From Psychromonas sp. MME1 (lineage in GTDB: Bacteria > Pseudomonadota > Gammaproteobacteria > Enterobacterales > Psychromonadaceae): a stretch of 64,000 nucleotides of DNA. The notes beneath the pieces are model-generated. The model was not told where the DNA came from. It worked only from the letters and a program-made list of their open reading frames with translations, and did no database searches. Shown here piece after piece: positions 19,375 to 28,822 of the stretch (position 1 is its first letter; the number at the start of each line of letters is the position of its first letter). Location: assembly GCF_041080865.1 (NCBI RefSeq), contig NZ_CP160906.1, forward strand, positions 1,860,001 through 1,924,000, given 5' to 3'. The position numbers and the translations under genes were made by a program.

Positions 19375-20709
19375 ATGAAATTTATAAAAATAAGTATTCT
19401 TTGCCTTGCATCTATCATAACTCACCCATCACTTTGTAATGACTTATTTGATGAATTTGATCAAGAGATTGAGTCGTTTGAACATCCCGATACAGATCAA
19501 ATGATTAAGGAGTACATTAGTTTTGTACAAGATTACTTAACTGAATATGATCAATGGAGAAAATCATATCTGAATGATTACGATAAAAAACAAGAAAAAA
19601 TCATTAATCGTTGGGGCGCATCTACAGCTGATAACCAGGGTAATGTAGAATATTCGGACGATTTATCTAGCCGAACCCTAGTTGATTATGAAAATAATGA
19701 AGTGGTAGTCGAAGTATTGGTCCCAATCGATACTAGCACAACAGAAGCTAACGAATTATTAGCTAAAGAAGTTGAAAAAAATATAATAAAAGAACAACAA
19801 AACGCATTGTCTAATGAACTTCCAGCAAAAATAAACAGTGAAAAAATAGTTGTTACCCCTGTACAATTTAATAAAAAAGATGAAGAAATAGCAAAACAAA
19901 ATATCCAAAAACAAACGACCGCGTATAAAATTGAAGCGGATCTCAAGTCCGATCAACTCGCCATAAAGACTGTCGAAATACCCTATCAAATTATTGAAGA
20001 AGCAACAGTTGCACAGCAAATATCGCTCGAAAAAGAGCAAGCGGAAAGAATTAAAAAAGTAGAAAAGCAATATCAAGTTTTGCGCCAGACAGAGCCAAAA
20101 CCACAACGAAAAATATTAAAATACACAGTACAATTACCAACCAATAGCCTAGGTAAACGAGCTAAAAAATATAGCCCCTTTGCCGAAAAAGAGAGCAAAC
20201 GTTTTGATATTCCAGTTGCATTGATCATGGCCATTATGCATTCAGAGTCAGCATTCAATCCTAAAGCAAAATCTGCAGTACCAGCCTATGGATTGATGCA
20301 AATCGTACCTCGCACGGCAGGGCATGACGTTAACAAACTGGTTCGCTTAATTGATAAACCAATGAAACCTGTTGAGCTCTATGTGCCAGAAGTGAATGTA
20401 GAAACGGGTAGCGCATACCTCAACATATTAGATCAACGCTACCTCAAGTCGATCAAGGATCCTGAAAGTCGCCTATATTGCACTATTGCAGCCTATAACA
20501 CGGGTGCGGGCAATGTAGCTAAAGTATTCAACAAAAAAGGGGATGGTAATACTCGTAATATTAATCGTGCGGCAAAAATCATCAACCAACTCTCTCCTAG
20601 TGAGGTTTATCAAGCCTTAATGGAGCGATTACCCTATGACGAAACCAAACATTACTTAAAAAAAGTATCAAAGCGAATTTCATTATACGAAGTAAAGAGT
20701 ACAACATAA
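19375..20709 (+). CDS. Lytic murein transglycosylase, MltC-like
   Basis: The start at 19375 (MKFIKISILCLASIITHPSLC) has GAGGGAACT upstream and gives 444 residues. The N-terminal 250 residues are secreted, charged and coiled-coil-like, corresponding to the MltC-type extension. The C-terminal 170 residues are an SLT goose-lysozyme-like domain with catalytic Glu in MHSESAFNPKAKS, then AYGLMQIVPRTAG and CTIAAYNTGAGNVAKVF. It cleaves peptidoglycan glycan strands, leaving 1,6-anhydro-MurNAc. It lacks a classical lipobox (PSLC), unlike E. coli MltC, so it may be periplasmic. Flanked by LPP20-type lipoproteins. Confidence 0.82.
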   Translation: MKFIKISILCLASIITHPSLCNDLFDEFDQEIESFEHPDTDQMIKEYISFVQDYLTEYDQWRKSYLNDYDKKQEKIINRWGASTADNQGNVEYSDDLSSRTLVDYENNEVVVEVLVPIDTSTTEANELLAKEVEKNIIKEQQNALSNELPAKINSEKIVVTPVQFNKKDEEIAKQNIQKQTTAYKIEADLKSDQLAIKTVEIPYQIIEEATVAQQISLEKEQAERIKKVEKQYQVLRQTEPKPQRKILKYTVQLPTNSLGKRAKKYSPFAEKESKRFDIPVALIMAIMHSESAFNPKAKSAVPAYGLMQIVPRTAGHDVNKLVRLIDKPMKPVELYVPEVNVETGSAYLNILDQRYLKSIKDPESRLYCTIAAYNTGAGNVAKVFNKKGDGNTRNINRAAKIINQLSPSEVYQALMERLPYDETKHYLKKVSKRISLYEVKSTT

Positions 20710-20728
20710 ATTAAATAGGATAAATGTA

Positions 20729-21723
20729 ATGCAACAACTTAATGCTACAAGGTTAAATTATTATTTATCTTTAATTTTAATCTTTTTTCTACAGGGATGT
20801 GCTTCAACTAATAGCGACCAGCAGAAAACTCCAGAATGGGTACTAACACCCACACAGGACACCGCTCAATATATCTATGGCATAGGTCAAGGAACTACTT
20901 TAGATGAAGCAAAACAACACGCTTTAAAAACGCTTGCCAGTAAATTTTCAGTTAGTGTGAACAGCGATACTTTACATAAACAATCGTTGCATAATGGGCG
21001 CACTGACGAACTTTTTTCACAAGAGATTAACACCCACGTAAAAGCAATTGAATTTACTCACTTTGAACAAATAAAAGCAGAGCAAGTAAAACAACAATAC
21101 TACATGTTAGTGGCAATCAATCGACAAGGATTTATTAACAATAACAAATCTAAGTTAGCGGCTATTAGAAGTGATATTAGTACCATGTTAGCTGATGTTA
21201 ATAATAAAAGTAAAATAGAGAAACTGTATGTCTATAATAAGCTACAAAAGGAAGTTACCAAGGCAGAACCCTGCTCTATTTAATTGCCGTTGCAGACAAC
21301 TCGTTTGACATGACTCCCTACAGCAAAGAGTTTTATTCATACTCGCAAAAAGAAAATGAGTTATTACTATCGACTAAGTTCTCAATAAAATCAGACCAAA
21401 AAACTCGCCCCATCAGTAATTTATTCACAGATATAATGCAAACCTATGGGTTTCAAGTGACAGAATCTAATCAATCAGACGCCATTATTGAACTGAATGG
21501 AAAAGTCAAAAATAGCAAACATTTTTCCACTTATAACAGCCGTATCGATTTTAATTTTAGGGTAAAATCCAACCAAGGAAATATTTATAGTAAAAAAGAC
21601 TACAGCCTCAATGGAGCCTCTATAACAAGCAACCAGGCAGCCTACGAAAATGCAGTTAATAAATTTTTAACTCTCGCTAAAACTCGTGAAGATATCTACC
21701 TAATATTAGGTTTTGAAGAATAA
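20729..21723 (+). pseudogene. LPP20/FlgP-like lipoprotein split by a single-base frameshift
   Basis: Two frames form one gene. 20729-21283 encodes a lipoprotein signal (lipobox LQGC), then PEWVLTP, YIYGIGQGTTLDEAKQHALKTLASKFSVSV, the LPP20 pattern. At 21269-21271 the run CCC is one C short: with CCCC the frame continues as AEPLLYLIAVADNSFDMTPYSKEF into the second frame (to 21723). Total length plus one base is exactly 332 codons. The second half looks like an uninterrupted domain (DIMQTYGFQVTESNQSDAII). The defect may be a real mutation or a sequencing error. Confidence 0.75.
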
Positions 21724-21823
21724 TGTTAAAAATAATAAAAAAGAAGCGTTAGCGCATAATAAATTCATACAAATATGGATATAACCCCACAATTCAGTAC
21801 TGAATTTAAATTAAGGAATATAA

Positions 21824-22828
21824 ATGAATAAAAAGTTATTATCAGCGATTATCATTGCTACTCTAGGGCTTAGCGGGTGTGGTCCGACAAAAGTCAATCC
21901 AGAAACCTATACAGAGGTATCGTTACAAAAAGCAGACCTCATGCCAACGAAAGAGAGTCTTTCTGGTAAAAAGCAAAAAATCGTTATATTTGCCCCAGAC
22001 ACCTCAGATTTAGAGCTTGCTAAAATAAGCCATGCTGATGTTACTATGGTTAATACATTGGAGAAATATTTAGCTGATGTAGGTGTCGAGATTGTTGATA
22101 GAAAAATTGCAAATAAGCTTAAAAGTGAACTTGCCTTAGCTGAATCAAAGGGTAAATCAGAATATGATGGCCCAGAAATCGCGAATTATGCAATCAGCGG
22201 AAAAATATCAGATATTCTTTTAACCTCTTCTTTCACGGAACGAAAAACTCGAAAAACTAAAAAAGGTAAAACTCGAGTCACTCCTGCCCATTGTGATTTT
22301 GATGCAACCGTATCAGCTAATTTGAAGCTCTATAAATTACCAGGACTTGCTTTCGCAAAAACAATTCCTGTTACTTATACCAAAAGCATGCAGACAGAAA
22401 CAACTAATAGTAAATGCCCGATAAGCAACGAAACAGCAATCGCCTTAATAGGCAAAGCCGCTAAAAAAGCAATCAAGAGTGAACGCACCGAATTTCAAAA
22501 TTTCTTTTCACCCAAAGCCTATGTTTTAGCTAGAAAAACGAATGGTGATAACAACCTATTTAAAATATCAGCGGGCAAAAATTTCGGCTTTATTCCGGAA
22601 TCAACGATTACATTCTATACATTAAGCTTAGATAAAAATCCCATTACTGGTGATGTCATGACAGAAGAATCTGCAATTGTTGAAGGAACGGTGACGGCTA
22701 ACCTTATCGGTGACAAATATGCTTGGATACTTGTAGAGGGGGAAGAAGCCGAGAAAATCAAATTAGGTGATTACGTTAAAGTAAAATATGAACAGACAAC
22801 ATTAGGTAGCCTGCTGGGCATAAATTAA
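21824..22828 (+). CDS. CsgG-like outer-membrane-associated lipoprotein
   Basis: The 334-residue protein has lipobox LSGC (Cys at about 19). The following 150 residues (KIVIFAPDTSDLE..., VNTLEKYLADVGVEIVDRKIANKL, YAISGKISDI) resemble the CsgG/curli-assembly-type fold also found in LpoB and FlgT-like proteins. The C-terminal about 90 residues look like an SH3-like beta domain (FGFIPESTITFYTL...GEEAEKIKLGDYVKVKY). It is the last gene of the lipoprotein and transglycosylase run, ahead of a perfect-palindrome terminator. Probable role in outer-membrane or cell-wall assembly; substrate unknown. Confidence 0.65.
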   Translation: MNKKLLSAIIIATLGLSGCGPTKVNPETYTEVSLQKADLMPTKESLSGKKQKIVIFAPDTSDLELAKISHADVTMVNTLEKYLADVGVEIVDRKIANKLKSELALAESKGKSEYDGPEIANYAISGKISDILLTSSFTERKTRKTKKGKTRVTPAHCDFDATVSANLKLYKLPGLAFAKTIPVTYTKSMQTETTNSKCPISNETAIALIGKAAKKAIKSERTEFQNFFSPKAYVLARKTNGDNNLFKISAGKNFGFIPESTITFYTLSLDKNPITGDVMTEESAIVEGTVTANLIGDKYAWILVEGEEAEKIKLGDYVKVKYEQTTLGSLLGIN

Positions 22829-22855
22829 CTCATATTTAATCCCTTTTATGTTACT

Positions 22856-22881
22856 CATTTGGCCAAAATTTTGGCCAAATG
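22856..22881. terminator. 26-bp perfect palindrome between convergent genes
   Basis: CATTTGGCCAAAA is followed immediately by its exact complement. It lies between the convergent CsgG-like gene and the 143-aa gene, and probably acts as a bidirectional terminator. Confidence 0.7.
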
Positions 22882-22891
22882 TTATTTACTA

Positions 22892-23323
22892 TTATTTAAC
22901 AGCCTTAGCACTCTGCCTCTTAAACCACTCTTTCGAATCTTCAATTTTCGTAAAAATTTCAGCATTAGTTTTTACCGATTTTTTAAGAAGTAACGCTTGC
23001 ATATTATTTGAAACCACGACGGCAGATAATATACAGCCATTTTTTTCATACCAGTCATGTATTACTCTGCATTTATCTACTACATTGGGGGAAGCCATTA
23101 CCTCATCATCCCATATTTCAAGGCGTTTCCAGTGATTAATTGAGCGATTTAACACAGACTTTCTTATTAAAGAAATATAGTAATCAAACCCTTCCTCATT
23201 GAAAGGCCCTTTGACGATTAAGGTTAGCAACTCCCCTTCCCAAGAGAAACATATATCTCCATGCTTATTCAAACACACCTCCAGATCAACGTTATATACG
23301 GTTGGGTTAATGCTAATCCGCAT
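22892..23323 (-). CDS. Hypothetical protein, 143 aa
   Basis: The start is taken as ATG 23323 (MRISINPTVYNVDLEVCL); the longer frame begins with TTG and has no better ribosome site. The protein alternates beta strands and helices (GDICFSWEGELLTLIVKGPFNEEGFDYYISLIRKSVLN... ). It has the look of a small STAS/SpoIIAA-like alpha-beta domain, but I cannot assign a family. It is convergent with the CsgG-like lipoprotein gene and stands alone. Confidence 0.6.
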   Translation of the reverse strand: MRISINPTVYNVDLEVCLNKHGDICFSWEGELLTLIVKGPFNEEGFDYYISLIRKSVLNRSINHWKRLEIWDDEVMASPNVVDKCRVIHDWYEKNGCILSAVVVSNNMQALLLKKSVKTNAEIFTKIEDSKEWFKRQSAKAVK

Positions 23324-23802
23324 AAGTATCGACTCTCTCTTATTTTTCCTCAATAAGCTACGCCATAATATAATGCGGAATGGTATAAGTATAAGTATAA
23401 AAACTTAGAGAAGTCACTTAAACAAAAATAAATTTTAGCAATACTGCTTGGAAAAAATCAGTACAACATACGATATATTATCAATATGTCCCCCTCTATC
23501 GAGGACCAGTAAATAGAAAAATAGATAATCAACAAAATATCTAGTTAAAATTATGATATACTGCCCACCGCAACACAATAAATGGTCTCATTTTTTGTGT
23601 CCGCACGCTTTAAGTCAACTTAGATTACTCATCATAAAATGGTTAATTATACAATCTAAATGCACCTGCCCGCCGTAGAAACGCAAGTTTCACATACTAT
23701 AAATTTAAAACAGTAACATACTGCAATTAATCGTTTATTACTCTTGCGATTAAAATTGCACATGCAAAAAAGAGTAAAGTAGTACGCTTAAACAGAGGAA
23801 AT
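23324..23802. other. 479-bp intergenic region upstream of proB
   Basis: AT-rich and without a credible ORF. Near the proB end is a TTGCA-CA-TGCAA dyad (23756-23767). No convincing -35/-10 pair or RNA element could be assigned by eye; promoters for proB and the opposite 143-aa gene must lie here. Confidence 0.4.
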
Positions 23803-24942
23803 ATGAAAAATTATCAATGGAAACGGATTGTATTGAAAGTAGGTAGCGCATTAATCGCACCAGATAGAAAAGGATGTAGTTCTCGCTATTTACTTCATAT
23901 CGCTAAATTTATATTACAATGCAGAGATATGGACATACAGGTTATTCTTGTTTCTTCCGGTTCAGTCGCCGCTGGCGCTCATTTTTTTGGCAATATAGAA
24001 ACCCCTTCACTCGCAATAAAGAAAGCGATGGCCGCTGCAGGTCAGAATGAAATGATGGCAGCATGGGATCGTTTTTTTGACTTTCCATCAGCGCAAATAT
24101 TGCTAACACACGGAGATCTCCGCGATAAAGAGAGATATGACAGTATTAGAGAGACTGTTTTCGCATTACTTGATAATAACATCTTACCCATTATCAATGA
24201 AAACGATACTGTGACAACCGATGAATTGAAAGTCGGAGATAATGATAATCTATCGGCAATGGTAGCTGCAGCAGCCGATGCTGATTCGCTAATAATCTGT
24301 TCTGATGTCGATGGTTTATATGATAAAAACCCTCATACCAATACAAATGCTAAGCTCATTAAAGAAGTCTGTAATATCGATCAAGATATTTATAGCATGG
24401 CTGGTGGCGCGCACAGCAGTGTCGGAACTGGCGGAATGAAAACTAAAATAGAAGCCGCAGAGAAAGCAACTTCACATGGTATAAAAACATTTATTGTTAA
24501 TGGCTTTAAAGAAAGTTCATTTGAGCAATTAATACAAGGCAATAATCCAGGTACCGTGTTTACTCCCTATGAAATGCCGATGCAGGAAAACTTACATTGG
24601 TTAACTCATACAGCGCGAGCGCAGGGTGAATTAGTGATAGAAAATAATCTCGACTCACCATTTACGGAGCAGACAGAACAACTAACAAGCAATGACATCA
24701 TCAAAGTACATGGTGATTTTTCTGTAGGGGATACCATTCTAATTCGCAGTAATGACGGAAAACACTTAGCCAAAGCGGAAGCAAATTATAGCAGTTGCCT
24801 ACTTAATTTTATTGCTAACCAAGACAATGGCGAAGATGAAAATGAATTTCAACAACATACAGGTCCAATCATAGACAATAAAAATATTGCCGTTCTAGAA
24901 CAAGAAAATAGTGAATTATGGCGTCAGAACGAAGCAGAATAG
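23803..24942 (+). CDS. proB: Glutamate 5-kinase
   Basis: The 379-residue protein phosphorylates L-glutamate to glutamyl-5-phosphate, the first step of proline synthesis. The amino-acid-kinase domain (about 1-260) shows RIVLKVGSALI, VILVSSGSVAAG, PIINENDTV, DNDNLSA and GTGGMKTKIEAAEKA. A C-terminal PUA domain (about 280-355) follows, as in E. coli ProB. The start has AGAGGAAAT upstream. proA is not adjacent, unlike the common proBA operon. The last residues (about 355-379) form an extra polar tail. Confidence 0.94.
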   Translation: MKNYQWKRIVLKVGSALIAPDRKGCSSRYLLHIAKFILQCRDMDIQVILVSSGSVAAGAHFFGNIETPSLAIKKAMAAAGQNEMMAAWDRFFDFPSAQILLTHGDLRDKERYDSIRETVFALLDNNILPIINENDTVTTDELKVGDNDNLSAMVAAAADADSLIICSDVDGLYDKNPHTNTNAKLIKEVCNIDQDIYSMAGGAHSSVGTGGMKTKIEAAEKATSHGIKTFIVNGFKESSFEQLIQGNNPGTVFTPYEMPMQENLHWLTHTARAQGELVIENNLDSPFTEQTEQLTSNDIIKVHGDFSVGDTILIRSNDGKHLAKAEANYSSCLLNFIANQDNGEDENEFQQHTGPIIDNKNIAVLEQENSELWRQNEAE

Positions 24943-25301
24943 GACGCACAATAAATTAATACTATTTTGATACTCCATCCTTAATATTGATTAGCCTAAA
25001 ATATATTAATAGCATAATCAATATTAAGGATTGTCATGACTGGCCTACTTTACTGTTTAAAATCAATTTATTATTCGTTATAACTTTCTACAAAATGAAC
25101 AATAAGTTACATCAACTAATGCCTCTCATTAAGTTTTTACCACATAAAATTTCGACTAAATACTTAACCTAATGAGTATAATCACTCGTATTATGAACGT
25201 TATTTCATAAAGCTAAATATAGATTTTGACGCAGGCAAGATATCTAGCTATTCTAGGTGATTTTGGCACAACATAATTTAATTATTTTAATTGGTAGATT
25301 A
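24943..25301. other. Intergenic region after proB with a 17-bp perfect inverted repeat
   Basis: ATCCTTAATATTGATTA (24977-24993) is repeated as its exact complement at 25015-25031 around a 21-nt loop. No T-run follows. It may be an AT-rich transcript-end stem or a protein-binding dyad. Nothing else was recognised before the HD-GYP gene. Confidence 0.55.
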
Positions 25302-26549
25302 ATGGGTAAAATAAAATTATCAACTGATAGACTTGCTATTGGCTTATATATTCAGCTTCCTAGTCAGTGGGGGGAGCACCCTTTTCTTTTTAATAGCTTT
25401 AAAATTAAAGATCAGCAACAAATTAAAATATTGCAATCACTAAGTAGCAAATATGTTTTCTATGTTCCAGAAAAAAGTGATGCGCTTCCCGCAGCCCAAA
25501 ACGTGCTTCCCCAAGAAAAAGATAAAGAGGACCCTTTTCTGGAGGCTTTATGGAAATTAAAGCACCAACGTGTAGAGGCAAATAAGAAATATCTACGTGA
25601 CTTACGTAAATGCCAAAATGAGTTTGATCAGTCATTGGTCGCCGTTCGGGCTATTAATTTAAAACTCAACAATCAAAGTACACAAGCCATCGGTGAAGCT
25701 CATGAGTTGATTAGCAAGATTTGTAGTAAATTAATTGATGGTAACAATAACGTTCTACATTTAATGGAAAATGGAAAAAATGGAAATAAAGGTGGTCAGC
25801 AACATAGCCATGCATTCCATGTATCAATATTAGCCATGATATTAGGGAATGCACTTGACCTTTCTGAGCAAGAACTCATTTATCTTGGTTTAGGTGGGTT
25901 ATTTCATGATATAGGTAAAAGCAAAGTCCCCGATCAAATTCTTAATAACAAACCGAAAATCACAACGGCTGAAAATAATTTTTATAAAATGCATGTACTT
26001 TATGGTGTCGAAAAAAGTAAAACAATTGCGGAACTATCTGAACCTATACGTGAAATAATTGGCCAACATCATGAATACTTAGACGGTAGTGGTTACCCAG
26101 AGAAATTACGCGATAACGAAATTACGCTACTGTCACAAATTGTGACCGTTGCTAACGAATATGACAACATGTGTAATCCAACGGATAAGTCACCTCGCCG
26201 CACCCCCTACCATGCACTCTCTTACCTCTATAAGAACAAGAGCAAGCAACTAAATAAAGAAGTACTGGGTATTCTAATAAAAAAACTTGGAGTATATCCT
26301 CCCGGCTGTTTTGTGCAGCTTTCCAACCAACAAATAGGCTTGGTTATCAGCGTAACTGAAAATAATATTTTACAGCCTAATATCCTAATTTATGACCCTT
26401 CTATTCCGAAAAATGAAGCTCCGATCATCGCATTAAGTGAGAAAGAGTTAAAAATCGAGAAAGTTATCTCCATGGCGCAACTGCCAGAACAAATAAAAGA
26501 GTATTTAAATCCATGCGAAACCGTCAGCTACTACTTTGACAAAGAATAA
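25302..26549 (+). CDS. HD-GYP domain cyclic-di-GMP phosphodiesterase
   Basis: The start is taken at ATG 25302 (MGKIKLSTDRLAIGLYIQL, 415 aa); an in-frame GTG at 25257 is possible. The N-terminal about 130 residues are the DUF3391-type domain usually preceding HD-GYP. The HD-GYP domain follows with HAFHVSILAMILG, GGLFHDIGKSKVPDQIL (HD pair), GQHHEYLDGSGYPEKL (GYP motif intact) and IVTVANEYDNMCNP. All metal ligands appear present, so hydrolysis of c-di-GMP to pGpG or GMP is likely. It is monocistronic. Confidence 0.9.
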   Translation: MGKIKLSTDRLAIGLYIQLPSQWGEHPFLFNSFKIKDQQQIKILQSLSSKYVFYVPEKSDALPAAQNVLPQEKDKEDPFLEALWKLKHQRVEANKKYLRDLRKCQNEFDQSLVAVRAINLKLNNQSTQAIGEAHELISKICSKLIDGNNNVLHLMENGKNGNKGGQQHSHAFHVSILAMILGNALDLSEQELIYLGLGGLFHDIGKSKVPDQILNNKPKITTAENNFYKMHVLYGVEKSKTIAELSEPIREIIGQHHEYLDGSGYPEKLRDNEITLLSQIVTVANEYDNMCNPTDKSPRRTPYHALSYLYKNKSKQLNKEVLGILIKKLGVYPPGCFVQLSNQQIGLVISVTENNILQPNILIYDPSIPKNEAPIIALSEKELKIEKVISMAQLPEQIKEYLNPCETVSYYFDKE

Positions 26550-26946
26550 ATACAATCACTAACCTCTATCCCATGTTACTTCGAAGAGATAAAAAGGTAA
26601 TCACTGTTTCTCATACCTGACACTATAAATTAACAAACATTATTTATTAATGCTCATTAGATATGGCAAGCTTGACGCTCCTTTTTTCAGTTACTTTGAT
26701 TTGATATCACTTTGTTTCTTTATATATTCACAAAAACAAAAAAGTGTAATAAAAGAACACAAAAGCATGGCACCCATCACACAAAAAAAGATATTACGCG
26801 ATATGAATAACTTTTTATTTATTTTTTCAAAATAATTGTAAATAAATTTCATTTCACTATTTACATTAAAATGTGATCTGTGTAACATTTACTCATCCAT
26901 TAAGGATAACAAAATAAAACCACATAAATGACAAAAGGAAATAATT
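26550..26946. other. 397-bp intergenic region, no gene supported
   Basis: Very AT-rich. Short frames on both strands (26650-26835 plus, 26691-26888 minus) have no ribosome site and no family resemblance. A half-conserved CRP-like TGTGATCTGTGTAACA lies at 26872-26887, upstream of the 38-aa ORF. Confidence 0.4.
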
Positions 26947-27063
26947 ATGGATATGCAATCTCTTTATACAGGTATGAACTTTTTAGCTTACAGCAAGAGC
27001 GATAAAAATAGTAAGCGTGCAGAAACTAAAGGTAAACTTACTTTCAAATTCTTAAAAAGATAA
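26947..27063 (+). CDS. 38-aa basic small protein, unknown
   Basis: The ATG at 26947 has a strong ribosome site (AAAAGGAAATAATT). The product starts MDMQSLYTGMNFLAYSKSD and ends in a Lys/Arg-rich stretch (KGKLTFKFLKR), with 11 basic residues in 38 and no Cys. A long nested hairpin follows 46 bp downstream, so the unit has promoter-size upstream space, a ribosome site, an ORF and a stem-loop end. I recognise no family. Confidence 0.45.
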   Translation: MDMQSLYTGMNFLAYSKSDKNSKRAETKGKLTFKFLKR

Positions 27064-27109
27064 TGCCGATGGTATTGGTTAGAAAAAACCACACCTCAAA
27101 AATTGATCT

Positions 27110-27162
27110 AAAAGTGGAAGGAGCCTTTTGAATATAAGTAAAAAGGAAATCCTCCACTTTTT
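27110..27162 (+). terminator. Long nested hairpin after the 38-aa ORF
   Basis: AAAAGTGGAAGGA pairs with TCCTCCACTTTTT (one bulge). Inside, CCTTTT pairs with AAAAGG around a short loop. The descending arm ends in five T. It is consistent with an intrinsic terminator or the 3' end of a small RNA. The rest of 27064-27402 holds no supported gene. Confidence 0.55.
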
Positions 27163-27402
27163 CGTATTTAACACCAGCCAATAAATAATATACACGAACC
27201 TTCATTGAATCCCCTTTAACTCTTTTTATCTGCAATACAATGCTTTTCCTTGCAACAAAAAGTCGATAATGTAATATTGATGTATATCAAAGCAAGTTAA
27301 CTATAAATTACCGCTAAATACCCATTATCAATCTAGTAAATATCATATAACTCATTGATCCGCTCTATCTATTGCTAACAGTCACAGATAAGGAAATGTC
27401 AG

Positions 27403-28086
27403 ATGATGATTCTACATATAGCAAATAAAAACTACTCATCTTGGTCTCTTAGACCTTGGGTATTAATGAAGGAATTAGACATTCCATTCACAGAGGAGTT
27501 TCATCCCTTCGGTAAACAAGCTAATTGGGATGATTACAAAAAAGTGAATCCCGCTGGATTAGTCCCCTGCTTAATCGATAATGAGCTACTCATATGGGAC
27601 TCTTTAGCCATTATTGAGTTTCTTGCCGAGCAGTACCCACAGGTATGGCCAAACGATCAAAAAGCGCGAGCTTGGGCGAGATCAGCAAGCGCAGAAATGC
27701 ACTCCGGATTTTCAGCACTGCGCACCGCTTGCTCAATGAGCTGTGGTTTACGAGCAACACTGCATGATATGACACCTGCTCTGCTGAAGGATATCAAACG
27801 GATTGACGATATTTGGCAAGAGGGCTTACAAAAATTCTCAGGGCCATTTTTAGCAGGCAGTCAATTTACCGCGGTTGATGCTTTCTATGCGCCGGTTGCA
27901 TTTCGCATACAAACCTATAGCCTTGATTTAAGCCCCATATCATCAGCCTATTTACAAAGATTACTGGCCGTTCCCGCTATGCAGCTTTGGTATGAACAAG
28001 CATTACAGGAAAAAGACAGAGAAGAAAACCATGAGGCCGAAATAGAGAGCTTTGCAACAACAACGGCTGATTTTCGCAACATATAA
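27403..28086 (+). CDS. Glutathione S-transferase family protein
   Basis: The 227-residue protein has an N-terminal thioredoxin-like GST domain: NKNYSSWSLRPWVLMKELDIPFTEE (catalytic Ser/Tyr region), then NPAGLVPCLIDNELLIWDSLAIIEFLAEQYP with the cis-Pro and the E-S/D-S glutathione contact. An all-helical C-terminal domain follows. ATG 27403 and 27406 are adjacent; AAGGAAATG precedes both. Substrate unknown. It resembles small-molecule GSTs of the YfcF/maleylacetoacetate-isomerase-like kind. Stands alone. Confidence 0.88.
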   Translation: MMILHIANKNYSSWSLRPWVLMKELDIPFTEEFHPFGKQANWDDYKKVNPAGLVPCLIDNELLIWDSLAIIEFLAEQYPQVWPNDQKARAWARSASAEMHSGFSALRTACSMSCGLRATLHDMTPALLKDIKRIDDIWQEGLQKFSGPFLAGSQFTAVDAFYAPVAFRIQTYSLDLSPISSAYLQRLLAVPAMQLWYEQALQEKDREENHEAEIESFATTTADFRNI

Positions 28087-28239
28087 CCATGATACTTCAA
28101 GATACACAGTCAACAAGAAAAAGCGTACCGAGATGCGGGGCATAAATAAAAGTATTGTGATTCTACATCGAGATTTTATAACAAAGCAGATTGGTGCTAT
28201 TTTTTGCCCTACGGGGCGCTTCTAGGAATACCGATAATA

Positions 28240-28740
28240 ATGTCAGCGATAAAAATATTTTACTTAGAGATGAGATCAGCTAAGGATTTTCGAGCAAAAG
28301 AACAACCCGAAAATTTACAAGTTATTGAATCTGAAATAAAGGAGTATCGCTTTAACCGTTATCTTTATCAACTGATAGGGGAAACATGGAGTTGGACAGA
28401 TAAACTCTCTCTCTCATCTGAGCAATGGCAGGATTATGCAGAAAACGACAATTTACGTACCTATGTCGCATACCACAAAGGTTCAATCGCTGGTTACTAT
28501 GAGCTGCAACAACAAAGCGATGGTGATGTGGAAATCGTCTACTTTGGGCTAGCCCCTAAATTTTTAGGGATGGGATTTGGCGGCTATTTACTCAGCCACG
28601 CCATAAAATCAGCATGGTCATGGGAAGAAACTAAACGGGTATGGGTACATACCTGCTCATTAGACCATGAATCAGCGCTCCCCAATTATCAAGCCAGAGG
28701 CATGCTGCTCTATAAAACCGAAATAGCCCCATCAATATAA
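28240..28740 (+). CDS. GNAT-family N-acetyltransferase
   Basis: The start is taken at ATG 28240 (MSAIKIFYLEMRSAKDF, 166 aa) with AGGA upstream; the longer frame begins with TTG. The acetyl-CoA-binding motif A is visible as VYFGLAPKFLGMGFGGYLLSHAI (about 106-128), then VWVHTCSLDHESALPNYQARGM near the C-terminus, where the Tyr probably acts as general acid. Substrate not predictable. It is 82 bp upstream of a RidA-family gene, with a terminator-like hairpin between. Confidence 0.85.
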   Translation: MSAIKIFYLEMRSAKDFRAKEQPENLQVIESEIKEYRFNRYLYQLIGETWSWTDKLSLSSEQWQDYAENDNLRTYVAYHKGSIAGYYELQQQSDGDVEIVYFGLAPKFLGMGFGGYLLSHAIKSAWSWEETKRVWVHTCSLDHESALPNYQARGMLLYKTEIAPSI

Positions 28741-28761
28741 AATATGAAGTAGCAAAATAAT

Positions 28762-28798
28762 GCACTATTAACCCCTTCTGTTAAGATAGTGCTTTATT
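28762..28798 (+). terminator. Hairpin between GNAT and RidA-like genes
   Basis: GCACTAT...ATAGTGC with an inner TTAAC/GTTAA extension is followed by TTTATTTC. Confidence 0.6.
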
Positions 28799-28822
28799 TC
28801 CCCCTATTATAAGAGTGAAAAA

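Noticed and set aside
26664-26679. GG-N10-GC (TGGCAAGCTTGACGCT) upstream of the 38-aa ORF as a sigma-54 promoter
   Set aside because: The -12 part is poor (ACGCT), it is 270 bp from the ORF, and no TGT-N10-ACA is near.
26650-26888. Short frames on both strands in the region after the HD-GYP gene
   Set aside because: No ribosome sites, low-complexity AT-rich composition, mutual overlap.
27044-27205. Minus-strand 53-aa frame with AGGGG before its ATG
   Set aside because: It runs through the long hairpin and into the 38-aa ORF end; composition (many F, I, V) looks like hairpin read-through.
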